Positions 24,100 through 32,759 of a DNA stretch of 43,294 nt are shown here, piece by piece. The notes beneath the pieces are model-generated. The model ran no database searches. It saw only the letters and a program-made list of their open reading frames with translations, and had not been told where the DNA came from. Source of the DNA: an uncultured Clostridia bacterium (GTDB lineage: Bacteria > Bacillota > Clostridia > Christensenellales > Borkfalkiaceae); NCBI GenBank assembly GCA_947177975.1, contig CAMWWH010000003.1, positions 1 through 43,294 on the forward strand, given 5' to 3'. Numbering within the stretch: position 1 is the stretch's first letter; each line of letters starts with the position of its first letter. A program made the translations under genes and the position numbers.

Positions 24100-25632
24100 A
24101 TGAAACAGACCACGGGTGAATTTCTTGAAACGCTTAGAAAGGCTAGCGGATTTACACAGCTCGAAGTTGCCGAAAAGTTAGGCGTTTCCAACCGCACGGT
24201 ATCGAGTTGGGAAACCGACCGCACCGCGCCCGACCTTCTGATACTGCCCGCAATCGCCGATTTGTACGGCGTTACGGTGGACGAGATTCTGCGCGGCGAA
24301 AGAAGAGCGGCGGTTGAGCGCGGCGAGGAAATTTCGGAAAAAGCCAAGCGTGATTTGCGCAAAAGACGGTACGCCAAATACGGAACGAGGCGCGCGTTCT
24401 GTCTGGGCTTCGGGCTTTTGGGCAGTCTGATATTTCTTGCCGCGTGCGCGGTTATGCTGTATTCTTCCGCACCGCTTTGGCTGTCGGTTGTTTTAATGGT
24501 TTTGGGCGCGGGCGGGTGCATATCGTGCGTGATACTGCTTGCGTGCTTTGCCTTTTCGGCGGAGCGTAGCGAGGGAATTGTTCTCAAAGAGGACTACACC
24601 GAGGAAAACAAGCCGTATATTCAGTGCGTCCGTTGTAGTGTGTCAAAATCGCTTTTTTGGCTTTCGTTGCCGCATATTGCGGGGGTAATCGTCTTTTTAG
24701 TAGTGTTTTTCGCTATGGGATACTACGATTACTCGGTTACGGTCGGTAACGTTAACATACATTTGGACTACACAACGCCTACCGTAACGCTGGTTTGCCT
24801 TAACGCGGTATTCGCGCTCGCATTTATAATTTCGGGGATTGTTTTAAACCTTACGGGCATTTTTGGTCTGGGTACTGACGAGCAGAAGTCGGCGGTAAAA
24901 GCCAACGGTAAACTGCTCGGCAAAATATGCGGCTTCGGCGCAATCCCCGTCGCAATCGCGTTTGTGCTTATGATTGTGTTCTGTTCGGTTTTGCCGAGGG
25001 AAACCACAGAAATTTATTTCGAAACAAAGAGCAAGGAAGAGTTATATAGATTATTTCAGACTTTCAAAACGGAAGAAATTACCGCCGAGCAAGAGGACGG
25101 AAGCGTGCAAACGCTCGTGCCCGCGGGCGAGTACTATTTAAACTTTCAAAGCGAAAGTTGCGTGTCGCTGAGGGATAGCGACGGAAGTTATTATAACGTG
25201 CATAATTATTACGACCTCGGCAACGGCTTTTACGGAAGGCACTATTTGTACGGCGGGTGGACTCTTTACCATCTCGACTACGGTATAAGCGCCGAGGATT
25301 TAGTAAGCGAAGAAGTGTACTGGAATTATTTAGTCTATATCGGGTCTTGCAACGACGAAATTTATTTATACGAGTATGGCAAATATGCGGTAAACGTTGC
25401 TTATCCGTCTTCGTTTGTGAGCGAATTCGAAGTAGTCGACACCGTCGGAACACAAACAATCAGGGATTTGGTTTACTATGAAGATAAAGATTTATACCGT
25501 TACGAAACGTATTATTATTGCGATTTGTCTATGACTTTCGCCGTAGTGTTCTGGAGCGTTGTCGGCGCGACGGTCATTGCGGGAACGATTTCGTATTTTG
25601 TAAAGAGAAAGAAAACGGAATATTCATTTTAA
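24100..25632 (+). CDS. Membrane-tethered XRE-family regulator with extracellular domain
   Basis: A 510-residue protein. Residues ~5-65 are an XRE helix-turn-helix (FTQLEVAEKLGVSNRTVSSWE). Five hydrophobic helices follow between about 98 and 305 (for example AFCLGFGLLGSLIFLAACAV, PVAIAFVLMIVFCSVL). Then comes a ~150-residue Tyr-rich, beta-looking domain, and a last helix (FAVVFWSVVGATVIAGTISYF) with a KRKK end. Topology suggests the HTH is cytosolic and the Tyr-rich domain outside, so this could be a one-protein membrane sensor. Ligand and targets are unknown. Confidence 0.8.
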   Translation: MKQTTGEFLETLRKASGFTQLEVAEKLGVSNRTVSSWETDRTAPDLLILPAIADLYGVTVDEILRGERRAAVERGEEISEKAKRDLRKRRYAKYGTRRAFCLGFGLLGSLIFLAACAVMLYSSAPLWLSVVLMVLGAGGCISCVILLACFAFSAERSEGIVLKEDYTEENKPYIQCVRCSVSKSLFWLSLPHIAGVIVFLVVFFAMGYYDYSVTVGNVNIHLDYTTPTVTLVCLNAVFALAFIISGIVLNLTGIFGLGTDEQKSAVKANGKLLGKICGFGAIPVAIAFVLMIVFCSVLPRETTEIYFETKSKEELYRLFQTFKTEEITAEQEDGSVQTLVPAGEYYLNFQSESCVSLRDSDGSYYNVHNYYDLGNGFYGRHYLYGGWTLYHLDYGISAEDLVSEEVYWNYLVYIGSCNDEIYLYEYGKYAVNVAYPSSFVSEFEVVDTVGTQTIRDLVYYEDKDLYRYETYYYCDLSMTFAVVFWSVVGATVIAGTISYFVKRKKTEYSF

Positions 25633-25646
25633 ATAAAGGTGAAATT

Positions 25647-26072
25647 ATGAAGCTTAATTTCGAGCTTGTGCCCGACAGCTGCTGGTATTCGAATCTCAGA
25701 AGCGAACTGCCGCAGGAGGTATGGGATAAAATAAGAAAAAAGGCGTACGCGCGTGCGGGCGGGAAATGCATGATTTGCGGCGCGCCGACTTCGCGGCTCG
25801 AAGCTCACGAACAGTGGGAGTACGACGATAAAAACGGAGTTCAGCGATTAAAGAACGTCGTTGCAATCTGCCGTCCCTGTCACGAGGTTATTCATATCGG
25901 CAGAACGCAGCTAATGGGCAGGGAGCGCGAAGCAAGCGAACACTTTATGAAGGTCAACGGTTGCACTTACGCGGAGTACAGAAAAGCTCTCGGCGAGGCT
26001 AATGAAAAGCACCGCGAGAGAAGCCGTCGCGAATGGCAGCTCGACGTTTCGGAATTGCCGAAATTTATGTAA
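25647..26072 (+). CDS. Small HNH-family protein
   Basis: About 141 residues from ATG 25647 (SD AAAGGTGA). The ORF track start at 25518 lies inside the previous gene. Zinc-binding pairs CMIC and CRPC flank LEAHEQW, followed by CRPCHEVIHIGR, the HNH/zinc beta-beta-alpha pattern. Family members are nucleases, but small stand-alone ones are often uncharacterised. It lies 14 bases after the membrane XRE gene and is probably co-transcribed. No methylase or other defence gene is adjacent. Confidence 0.82.
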   Translation: MKLNFELVPDSCWYSNLRSELPQEVWDKIRKKAYARAGGKCMICGAPTSRLEAHEQWEYDDKNGVQRLKNVVAICRPCHEVIHIGRTQLMGREREASEHFMKVNGCTYAEYRKALGEANEKHRERSRREWQLDVSELPKFM

Positions 26073-26080
26073 ATAAAAAA

Positions 26081-26117
26081 AGCCGCCCGCGGAAAAATTT
26101 CCGCGGGCGGCTTCTTT
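26081..26117. terminator. Strong bidirectional terminator
   Basis: AGCCGCCCGCGGAAA pairs with TTTCCGCGGGCGGCT (15 bp) around a two-base loop, with TTCTTTC after it on the plus strand and a T-run on the minus strand. It serves the HNH gene and the converging second XRE gene. Confidence 0.9.
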
Positions 26118-26124
26118 CAAATTT

Positions 26125-27018
26125 TCATTCTGCTGCTTCTTTGAGCTTTTTGCCTTCGAGGGTCCGCTTAATTGCGGCGAAGGGAAGTATGAATACAGCC
26201 GCAACGGGCGTGAATAATAAACCGAAGAGGAATACTAATACCGAAAGTATCGCGCCTAAAATCGCGCCGCCGATTTTTACCAACAAAAGAAATATAAGTC
26301 CGTCCAAATCGAGAGTAAAGATAACGCCCGGCATTCTGAACGATTTCAGAAAGAAGAAGAAAATGTCGGTTACTACGCTGTCCTCCCAGAATACCTGTAT
26401 GCCGAAAGCAGTCCAGCCGACAAATACCCCGACCGCCAGAAGCGCCGCCGCCCACAGCGGGTCGAGCTTGACTATTACCATAAACAATATACAAAACAGC
26501 AATGTTGCGCCCGCGCCGATAAGCGGTCCGAATATTACCGACCTCTTGTTTTGCCTTTTATAGTCGTAGTATTCCGAAACGTGCGATGCGTGTATGCGCT
26601 TTTTATTGCAGTCGTTGCAGTAAATGTGCTGCATACTGCGCCCGCCGCCCGTGACTACGTATTCGCCCGGACCTACGGGCTTTTTGCAGTCCTCGCAGTA
26701 ACCGTTTATTATCTTCTGTTCCACAACCGTTTCCCTCACGACCTGCGGAGCGGGCGCGGGAGCAAGTGCGGGCGCGGGCGTTTCGACGGCGGCTGTCGCC
26801 GCGGTTTCGTCCGCGGGCGGAGTGTTGCCCAAAAGCTCGTCGGTGGAAATTTTGAAAATTTCGCACAGCTTTATTATAGTGGAGGCGTCGGGTTCCGTCT
26901 GACCGTTTTCCCATTTGGATACGGCCTGCGCCGAAACGTTGAGCTTGTCGCCCAGCTCTTTCTGCGTCATACTCAGTTTTTTGCGTTGCTCGGTAATCGT
27001 CTGTCCTAAGTTTTCCAT
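26125..27018 (-). CDS. XRE-family regulator with zinc ribbon and membrane domain
   Basis: A 297-residue protein. An XRE HTH (MTQKELGDKLNVSAQAVSKWENG) occupies the first ~65 residues. An Ala/Pro linker (APALAPAPAPQ) is followed by a Cys4 ribbon (CEDC ... CNDC) near 117-138. Three to four hydrophobic segments follow (VIFGPLIGAGATLLFCILFMV, PLWAAALLAVGVFVGWTAFGI and a long one near the C-terminus). It is the second membrane-linked HTH protein here, converging on the first. SD AGGAGAAG precedes the ATG. Targets are unknown. Confidence 0.82.
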   Translation of the reverse strand: MENLGQTITEQRKKLSMTQKELGDKLNVSAQAVSKWENGQTEPDASTIIKLCEIFKISTDELLGNTPPADETAATAAVETPAPALAPAPAPQVVRETVVEQKIINGYCEDCKKPVGPGEYVVTGGGRSMQHIYCNDCNKKRIHASHVSEYYDYKRQNKRSVIFGPLIGAGATLLFCILFMVIVKLDPLWAAALLAVGVFVGWTAFGIQVFWEDSVVTDIFFFFLKSFRMPGVIFTLDLDGLIFLLLVKIGGAILGAILSVLVFLFGLLFTPVAAVFILPFAAIKRTLEGKKLKEAAE

Positions 27019-27365
27019 TTTCTTCTCCTGTCATAACTCACGCGGAGTACGCAAGTGCCGCGTGTTTCGTAATTTATTATAACATTTAAACTTGCGGTTG
27101 TATAATTTTTACGCTCAACCAAAAGTTGAATTTTATATAAAAAAGGTTGATATGCGCTTTTTTTTATCATTATAACGCAGCTTTTTATTAAATTTCGGCT
27201 ATTTTGCGCGAATTGCGGCTTTTGTTAGATTTTATCAAACTAACACATACTACATTTGGAAACGTGTTAAAAACTTTCATACAAGATATTGTGGTCAAAA
27301 GGTTGACTTAAAGCGGGCAGGGGCATATAATGTTAAACGTTGCGGCATAAAGACGGATAAAAATT
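27019..27365. other. Divergent intergenic region, XRE gene side
   Basis: No ORF is credible. For the minus-strand XRE gene there is TGTTATAAT (extended -10, 27084-27076) with TATACA 17 bases upstream. AAAAGGTTGA occurs twice (27141-27150 and 27297-27306). TCAAC-CAAAA-GTTGA lies near 27114-27128 and GTCAA-AAGG-TTGAC near 27294. These GTTGA-type sites may be operators. The rest is A+T-rich without clear signals. Confidence 0.45.
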
Positions 27366-27413
27366 ATACAATATATTGTGTCTGTACTATTGACAAGCAA
27401 CAATATATGTGTT
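27366..27413 (+). promoter_or_regulatory. Tandem NrdR-box-like sites before nrdD
   Basis: ATACAATATATTGTGT (27366-27381) matches the NrdR consensus acaCwAtATaTwGtgt at all but one position. A weaker copy (CAACAATATATGTGTT, 27398-27413) starts exactly 32 bases later, the usual three-turn spacing. The nrdD -35 lies between the boxes and the second box fills the promoter spacer. NrdR is the ATP/dATP-sensing repressor of ribonucleotide reductase genes. Confidence 0.8.
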
Positions 27414-27418
27414 ATAGT
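27390..27418 (+). promoter_or_regulatory. Promoter of nrdD (TTGACA-17-TATAGT)
   Basis: Perfect -35 TTGACA (27390-27395), 17-base spacer, TATAGT (27413-27418). A 6-bp inverted repeat GTGGAA-ACG-TTCCAC (27417-27431) straddles the predicted start site. About 50 bases of leader end in the SD GGGGAAGGTGAG. Confidence 0.85.
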
Positions 27419-27476
27419 GGAAACGTTCCACGTCAAGACAAACTAATTTACAAAAGTACAGGGGAAGGTGAGAATT

Positions 27477-29603
27477 ATGAAGGTAATTAAAAGAGACGGT
27501 TCGACCGTAGATTTTGACAGAAGCAAGATAGTAAAGGCTATAAGCAAGGCAAACGAAGCCGTCGATATCGAGGACAGAGTAACCGACAAGCAAATAGAGC
27601 AGATTGTCGACGAAATTTCGCACCGTCACAGAACGCGCCTTCTCGTAGAAGACATACAGGATATGGTCGAGGAAAAGCTGATGGAACGTCAGAAGTACCG
27701 TCTTATGAAGGCGTACATCCTCTACCGTTACGAGCGTGCTTTGGTCAGAAAGGCGAACACCACCGACGAGAGCATACTTTCCCTTATAAAGAACGCCAAC
27801 AAGGACGTTATGGAGGAGAACTCCAACAAGAACGCCCGTACTGCGTCCACCCAGCGCGACCTCATTGCGGGCGAGGTTTCCAAGGACTTAACCCGCCGTA
27901 TTCTTCTTCCCGAATACATTTCCAAGGCTCACGACGAGGGTGCAATTCACTTCCACGACGCCGACTATTTCTTACAGCCCATTTTCAACTGCTGTCTTGT
28001 AAATATTAAGGATATGCTCGAAAACGGCACGGTTATGAACGGCAAGATGATTGAAAGCCCCAAGTCGTTCCAGGTTGCGTGCACAATCGTAACGCAGATT
28101 ATAGCGTCGGTTGCGTCGTCGCAGTACGGCGGTCAGTCGGTAAACGTCGCGCACCTCGGCAAGTACCTGCGCCGCACCCGTGAAAAGTACGAGCGCGAGT
28201 GCAAGGAGCAGTTCGGCGACTCGCTTTCCGCCGAGGACACCAAGAAGATTGTGGACATGCGCCTTAAAAGCGAACTCAAAGCGGGCGTGCAGACCATACA
28301 GTATCAGATTAACACTTTAATGACGACCAACGGTCAGTCGCCGTTCGTAACTCTTTTCTTATATCTCGACGATAACGACGAGTATATCGAAGAGAACGCA
28401 ATGATAATCGAGGAGATTTTAAAGCAGCGTTACGAGGGCATAAAGAACGAGGTGGGCGTTTACGTCACCCCCGCGTTCCCCAAGCTCATATACGTTCTGG
28501 ACGAAAACAACTGCTTGAAGGGCGGCAGGTACGACTACCTTACGAGAATGGCGGTCAAGTGCTCGTCCAAGAGATTGTACCCCGACTACATTTCGGCAAA
28601 GAAGATGCGCGAAAATTACGAGGGTAACGTGTTCTCGCCTATGGGCTGCCGTTCGTTCCTTTCCCCCTGGAAGGACGAAGAGGGCAACTACAAGTTCGAG
28701 GGCAGATTCAATCAGGGCGTCGTTTCCATCAACCTTCCGCAGTGCGGCATTCTGGCTAAGGGCGACGAGAAGAAGTTCTGGGATATTTTAGAGGAAAGAT
28801 TGCAGCTCTGCTACGACGCGCTTATGTGCAGACACGACTCTTTAATGGGTACGCTGTCGGACGTTTCGCCCGTTCACTGGCAGTACGGCGCAATCGCAAG
28901 GCTGCAAAAAGGCGAGAAAATCGACAAGTACCTTTTGGACGGTTATTCGACGATATCTTTGGGATATATAGGGCTCTACGAGGTCACGAAGCTTGTAAAA
29001 GGCTGTTCGCACACCACTCCCGAGGGTCAGGAATTCGCGCTGAAAGTTATGAACACGCTGCGCGCTCACTGCGAGAAGTGGAAGAAGGAAACGGGGCTCG
29101 GCTTCGGTCTTTACGGCACGCCCGCGGAATCGCTCTGCTACCGCTTTGCGCGTATCGATAAGGAGCGTTTCGGTACGATTAAGGACGTCACCGACAAGGG
29201 CTATTACACCAACAGCTACCACGTCGACGTGCGCGAAAAAATCGACGCGTTCACTAAGTTCACGTTCGAGAGCCAGTTCCAGAAAATCTCTTCGGGCGGC
29301 GCGATTTCGTATATCGAGATACCCAATATGCGCCAGAACCTCGACGCGATGGAGGACGTCGTTCAGTATATCTACGACAACATTCAGTACGCCGAGTTCA
29401 ACACCAAGTCGGACTACTGCCATATCTGCGGCTTCGACGGCGAGATTATTATCAACGACGACAACGAATGGGAGTGCCCGATTTGTCACAATAAGGACCA
29501 GCGCAAGATGAACGTAACCCGCCGTACGTGCGGTTACCTCGGCGAAAATTTCTGGAACGTCGGCAAGACCAAGGAAATCAAGGCAAGAGTACTTCACTTA
29601 TAA
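27477..29603 (+). CDS. nrdD: Anaerobic (class III) ribonucleoside-triphosphate reductase
   Basis: Glycyl-radical enzyme of 708 residues that reduces NTPs to dNTPs without oxygen. An N-terminal ATP-cone (VIKRDGSTVDFDRSKIVKAI) gives dATP/ATP control. The catalytic barrel includes FSPMGCRSFLSPW and NLPQCGILA. A Zn site has CHIC near residue 648 and CPIC near 666. The glycyl radical site RTCGYLGE is near 682-689. I start at ATG 27477 rather than the GTG at 27468, because that GTG is part of the SD. A terminator follows it. Confidence 0.97.
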   Translation: MKVIKRDGSTVDFDRSKIVKAISKANEAVDIEDRVTDKQIEQIVDEISHRHRTRLLVEDIQDMVEEKLMERQKYRLMKAYILYRYERALVRKANTTDESILSLIKNANKDVMEENSNKNARTASTQRDLIAGEVSKDLTRRILLPEYISKAHDEGAIHFHDADYFLQPIFNCCLVNIKDMLENGTVMNGKMIESPKSFQVACTIVTQIIASVASSQYGGQSVNVAHLGKYLRRTREKYERECKEQFGDSLSAEDTKKIVDMRLKSELKAGVQTIQYQINTLMTTNGQSPFVTLFLYLDDNDEYIEENAMIIEEILKQRYEGIKNEVGVYVTPAFPKLIYVLDENNCLKGGRYDYLTRMAVKCSSKRLYPDYISAKKMRENYEGNVFSPMGCRSFLSPWKDEEGNYKFEGRFNQGVVSINLPQCGILAKGDEKKFWDILEERLQLCYDALMCRHDSLMGTLSDVSPVHWQYGAIARLQKGEKIDKYLLDGYSTISLGYIGLYEVTKLVKGCSHTTPEGQEFALKVMNTLRAHCEKWKKETGLGFGLYGTPAESLCYRFARIDKERFGTIKDVTDKGYYTNSYHVDVREKIDAFTKFTFESQFQKISSGGAISYIEIPNMRQNLDAMEDVVQYIYDNIQYAEFNTKSDYCHICGFDGEIIINDDNEWECPICHNKDQRKMNVTRRTCGYLGENFWNVGKTKEIKARVLHL

Positions 29604-29615
29604 AAACAAAGCTAA

Positions 29616-29655
29616 TTCGCCGCCGCGCAGCCGCGCGGCGGCGAAATTAAGTTTT
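29616..29655 (+). terminator. Hairpin after nrdD
   Basis: TTCGCCGCCGCGC pairs with GCGCGGCGGCGAA (13 bp, loop AGCC), followed by ATTAAGTTTTA. The stem is very strong but the T-run is interrupted, so some read-through to nrdG is plausible. Confidence 0.75.
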
Positions 29656-29683
29656 ACGCGGTACGGATAAAGGGGGATAAAAG

Positions 29684-30283
29684 TTGAGTTCTTGTTTACT
29701 TGTCGAGAGTGACGTTGTTTCAAATATTGTGTCGTTAACAATTCTCTGCGTTTTATTACTGTCGGTTTTTATTTGGGCTTACTTTCTGGAACGGTCAATT
29801 TATAAAGAGAAAAAAATATACGAAACCGAAGGTGTCAAAGATAATTTCGAAATAAAAATTAACCGCTACTTTATCGGCATAATGATATTTTTCGCCGTCA
29901 TTTTCGGTGTTATTGCAATAATGTGTTTAATTTTGTACCTTGCCAAAGTACCCGATTATTTTTCGTTGGGAGAAACTTTGGGTATAACTTGCAGTTTCGG
30001 TATTTGTGCCGTAATTATCGGAATTTTCACGGTTTGTGTTAAGAGATGGCGCGTATCGGTAAGCGGTGAAAAAATTACTAATGTACCAGCCATTGGCAAA
30101 AGGCGTGAATTTTCTATAAAAGATATTTCGAATGTAGAAAAAAAGCAACCGCCGATGGGTGACAACATAATACTCAAAATTTATATAAATCAGGAAAAGA
30201 AGCTCGCGTTGACAGTTAACGTCAATTTGACAAGAGGCGGCGGGCAGTTAATTAAAAAACTTGAAAAGTCAGGAATAATATAA
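29684..30283 (+). CDS. Membrane protein with PH-like C-terminal domain, between nrdD and nrdG
   Basis: A 199-residue protein starting on TTG with SD AGGGGGAT. Three hydrophobic helices: VSLTILCVLLLSVFIWAYFL, FIGIMIFFAVIFGVIAIMCLIL and LGITCSFGICAVIIGIFTVCV. A ~75-residue C-terminal domain reads RVSVSGEKITNVPAIGKRREFSIKDISNVEK, a PH-like strand pattern. It is more A+T-rich than nrdD and nrdG. The stop shares a base with the nrdG ATG (TAATG), so the genes are translationally coupled. It has no obvious link to nucleotide reduction. Confidence 0.75.
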   Translation: MSSCLLVESDVVSNIVSLTILCVLLLSVFIWAYFLERSIYKEKKIYETEGVKDNFEIKINRYFIGIMIFFAVIFGVIAIMCLILYLAKVPDYFSLGETLGITCSFGICAVIIGIFTVCVKRWRVSVSGEKITNVPAIGKRREFSIKDISNVEKKQPPMGDNIILKIYINQEKKLALTVNVNLTRGGGQLIKKLEKSGII

Positions 30284-30816
30284 TGCATTACGCTACAATA
30301 AAGTACAACGATATATCCAACGGACCGGGCGTGCGCGTAAGTCTGTATGTGTCGGGTTGCCGCAATCACTGCAAAAACTGCTTCAACCCCGAAACGTGGG
30401 ATTTTAACTACGGCGAGCCGTTTACCAAAGAAGTCGAGGACAAGATTATCGAGGCAATGAAGCCCGCCCATATAAAGGGCTTTACGCTTTTGGGCGGCGA
30501 CCCGTTCGAGCCCGAAAACGCAAAGGCGCTTGCGCCGTTTATGAAAAGATTGCGCAAAGTTTATCCGCAAAAATCCTTCTGGTGCTTTACGGGCTACGAC
30601 TACGAACGCGACCTTTTAACGGGCAAGCAAGGCGACCCCGATGACGTTATGGCGATTTTAAAGACCCTCGACGTGCTTGTCGACGGCAAGTTCGTAGAGA
30701 GTTTAAAGGACTTGAACCTGCGCTTTAAAGGCTCGTCAAATCAGCGTACCATTTTAGTGCAGAAGTCTTTGGAAACGGACGAAGTGGTTCTTTGGGATAA
30801 CACGACTTTTATTTAA
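30283..30816 (+). CDS. nrdG: NrdG, radical SAM activase of NrdD
   Basis: A 177-residue radical SAM protein that installs the glycyl radical in NrdD. The [4Fe-4S] motif CRNHCKNC is near residues 26-33, preceded by NGPGVRVSLYVSGC. TLLGGDPF is the SAM-binding GGD/E equivalent. The end TILVQKSLETDEVVLW is typical. Length is normal. Confidence 0.97.
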   Translation: MHYATIKYNDISNGPGVRVSLYVSGCRNHCKNCFNPETWDFNYGEPFTKEVEDKIIEAMKPAHIKGFTLLGGDPFEPENAKALAPFMKRLRKVYPQKSFWCFTGYDYERDLLTGKQGDPDDVMAILKTLDVLVDGKFVESLKDLNLRFKGSSNQRTILVQKSLETDEVVLWDNTTFI

Positions 30817-30828
30817 GGAAACATACAT

Positions 30829-31266
30829 ATGAAAATCAACGTTAAGAAGTTAAACGAAAAGGCTGTAATGCCCTCGTACGGCAGCGAGTTTGCGGCGGGT
30901 GCGGATTTATATGCTTGCATCGAAAGCGACGTCACGGTTGCTCCGCACACGACGGTTATGATACCCACGGGTATTGCAATCGAGCTTCCCGTAGGATACG
31001 GCGGGTTTATTTACGCGCGCAGCGGACTTGCAAGTAAGCGTAATCTTGCGCCCGCAAACAAGGTGGGAGTGGTCGACTGCGACTACCGCGGCGAGGTCAA
31101 GGTGGCACTTCACAATCACGGCGAAACGGCGCAGACGGTTGCCGTCGGTGAGAGGATTGCGCAGCTTGTTGTTGCGCCCTATATAACCGCCGAGTTCGTC
31201 GAGGCGGACGAGCTGTCCGACACGGTTCGCGGCGCGGGCGGCTTCGGTTCTACCGGTACTAAATAA
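30829..31266 (+). CDS. dut: dUTP diphosphatase
   Basis: A 145-residue trimeric dUTPase that converts dUTP to dUMP, preventing uracil in DNA and feeding dTMP synthesis. All five motifs are seen: AGADLYA, ARSGLASK, GVVDCDYRGEV, GERIAQLVV, and C-terminal RGAGGFGSTG. SD AAGGAA. It follows nrdG by 12 bases, grouping dNTP functions together. Confidence 0.97.
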   Translation: MKINVKKLNEKAVMPSYGSEFAAGADLYACIESDVTVAPHTTVMIPTGIAIELPVGYGGFIYARSGLASKRNLAPANKVGVVDCDYRGEVKVALHNHGETAQTVAVGERIAQLVVAPYITAEFVEADELSDTVRGAGGFGSTGTK

Positions 31267-31286
31267 AAAACAGAGGGATAAAAGAT

Positions 31287-32747
31287 ATGGAATGTAAAAA
31301 CTGTGGAATCTTAAATCCTGATGACGCCGTCTATTGCAAGAATTGCGGTAAGCGACTCGACGGCAGGAAAAACTGTCCTGCCTGCGGCTCGGTTATTGAT
31401 GAAGATTCGGTGTATTGCAACGCTTGCGGAGCAAGGGTAGACGGTAAGATTGTCTGCAAAAACTGCGGCACCGCTCACGACGGAGCGTTCTGTCCTCAGT
31501 GCGGCAGCAAAAGCCGAGCAGTCGGAGTGAACGTCAAAGAGCGTGCAAGCGGCGCCTCATCCCAAGCGGCAATTAAGGCAAGTAAAATTATTAACTACGT
31601 TTCTCTTGCCCTTGTTTTAGCCGTTACCGTGCTATCGATAATTTTCGTTTGCTTAACGGGCGTTAAGGTAGGTTCGCAAGAAGGCGAGAGTGTTTCACTC
31701 GGCATATTCGACTATTTCGGCAAAGAATTCAGCGATGCTAAGGACGCGCTGAGTGAGATTACGATAGGTGCAAGCTCCGCATATAAAGCTTCACTTTATA
31801 CGCCTGCGGTATTGGGATTGATTTCGGTTATAATAGGTCTTGCGGGAACGGTGGCTTTTGCCATAACAGGCGCCGTAAAAGCTATTTTGAATTTGGTCAG
31901 GAAAAAGGATAAAAGCGCTACCGTGTGGGCGTTGCTTGCGTTCGTTTGCTATATGTTCTGTGCAAGTATGATCATGTCTATTAACGCTGCATCGGCATCG
32001 GTATCTTCTTCGGTCATTTCCGTCAGTACGAAGGTAGAGTTTAACGGCGCAACCGTTGCGGGAATAGTGCTCTGCACGGTAATGGTTGTCGGCTCTGTCG
32101 GTTGCGACGCAACAATTTATTTTATGAAGGAAAAACTTAACGCATACAAGATTGTCGAGCGTGTGCTGGCGGTCGTTGTTGCGGTTGGTGCGGTTATTGT
32201 GGTCGCTATGTTTGCCTCTCCTATGGTAACGTGGATTAACACTTACACTAATATTGATCGTTACGATACTGTGACTGTAAAGACTAAGACGGGTATGGGA
32301 CTTTTGGGTTTGTTAGCGGTATATATCGCGGGAAACGATTACCAAATTGAAAGCAATGTGCCTTCAACCGCATCAAAAGATTTAAATTTGATGGAATTTT
32401 ACAGCATATTCGGTCAGTTGTGTATTTTTATCGCGATTATTGCGGCGCTGCTGTTCGTTGTAGTTGTTCTGAGCAAAGACGGAAAGAAAAGCAGATGCTT
32501 ATCGATTATAGGTTCGAGTGTATTTTTGGCGTCTACTCTGGTTGCGTTGATTACGTCCGTACTTGCCGGTAAAATGTTCATTACGTCAGTAAACTCTTCG
32601 CCGTATAACGATAGCACGAATAAAATGACTTACGCGCCTGTTATAGTGGCGTTTGTGTTTGCGGTACTTACGTTTGCGGGTAACATATGCCGCGCCGTTT
32701 TCGGCGTTAAGAATAAAGAAAAACTCGAAGAGTGTTCTGCCGAGTGA
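31287..32747 (+). CDS. Zinc-ribbon membrane protein
   Basis: A 486-residue protein. The first ~75 residues hold three zinc ribbons (CKNC...YCKNCGKRL, CPAC...YCNACGARV, CKNC...FCPQCGSK), common in Firmicutes membrane proteins of unknown role. About seven to nine hydrophobic helices follow (for example VSLALVLAVTVLSIIFVCL, CIFIAIIAALLFVVVVL, VIVAFVFAVLTFAGNICR). An extracellular loop lies near residues 320-365. SD AGAGGGAT. Function unknown. Confidence 0.8.
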   Translation: MECKNCGILNPDDAVYCKNCGKRLDGRKNCPACGSVIDEDSVYCNACGARVDGKIVCKNCGTAHDGAFCPQCGSKSRAVGVNVKERASGASSQAAIKASKIINYVSLALVLAVTVLSIIFVCLTGVKVGSQEGESVSLGIFDYFGKEFSDAKDALSEITIGASSAYKASLYTPAVLGLISVIIGLAGTVAFAITGAVKAILNLVRKKDKSATVWALLAFVCYMFCASMIMSINAASASVSSSVISVSTKVEFNGATVAGIVLCTVMVVGSVGCDATIYFMKEKLNAYKIVERVLAVVVAVGAVIVVAMFASPMVTWINTYTNIDRYDTVTVKTKTGMGLLGLLAVYIAGNDYQIESNVPSTASKDLNLMEFYSIFGQLCIFIAIIAALLFVVVVLSKDGKKSRCLSIIGSSVFLASTLVALITSVLAGKMFITSVNSSPYNDSTNKMTYAPVIVAFVFAVLTFAGNICRAVFGVKNKEKLEECSAE

Positions 32748-32759
32748 GCTGAATAATTT

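Noticed and set aside
25518-25646. N-terminal extension of the HNH ORF
   Set aside because: Overlaps the end of the membrane XRE gene; ATG 25647 has a good SD and directly precedes the conserved domain.
25647-26072. HNH gene as part of a restriction or defence system
   Set aside because: No methylase, helicase, reverse transcriptase or toxin-antitoxin gene next to it; only regulators and housekeeping genes are nearby.
28842-29597. 251-residue minus-strand ORF
   Set aside because: Antisense to the most conserved part of nrdD, including the glycyl-radical region; no independent start signal.
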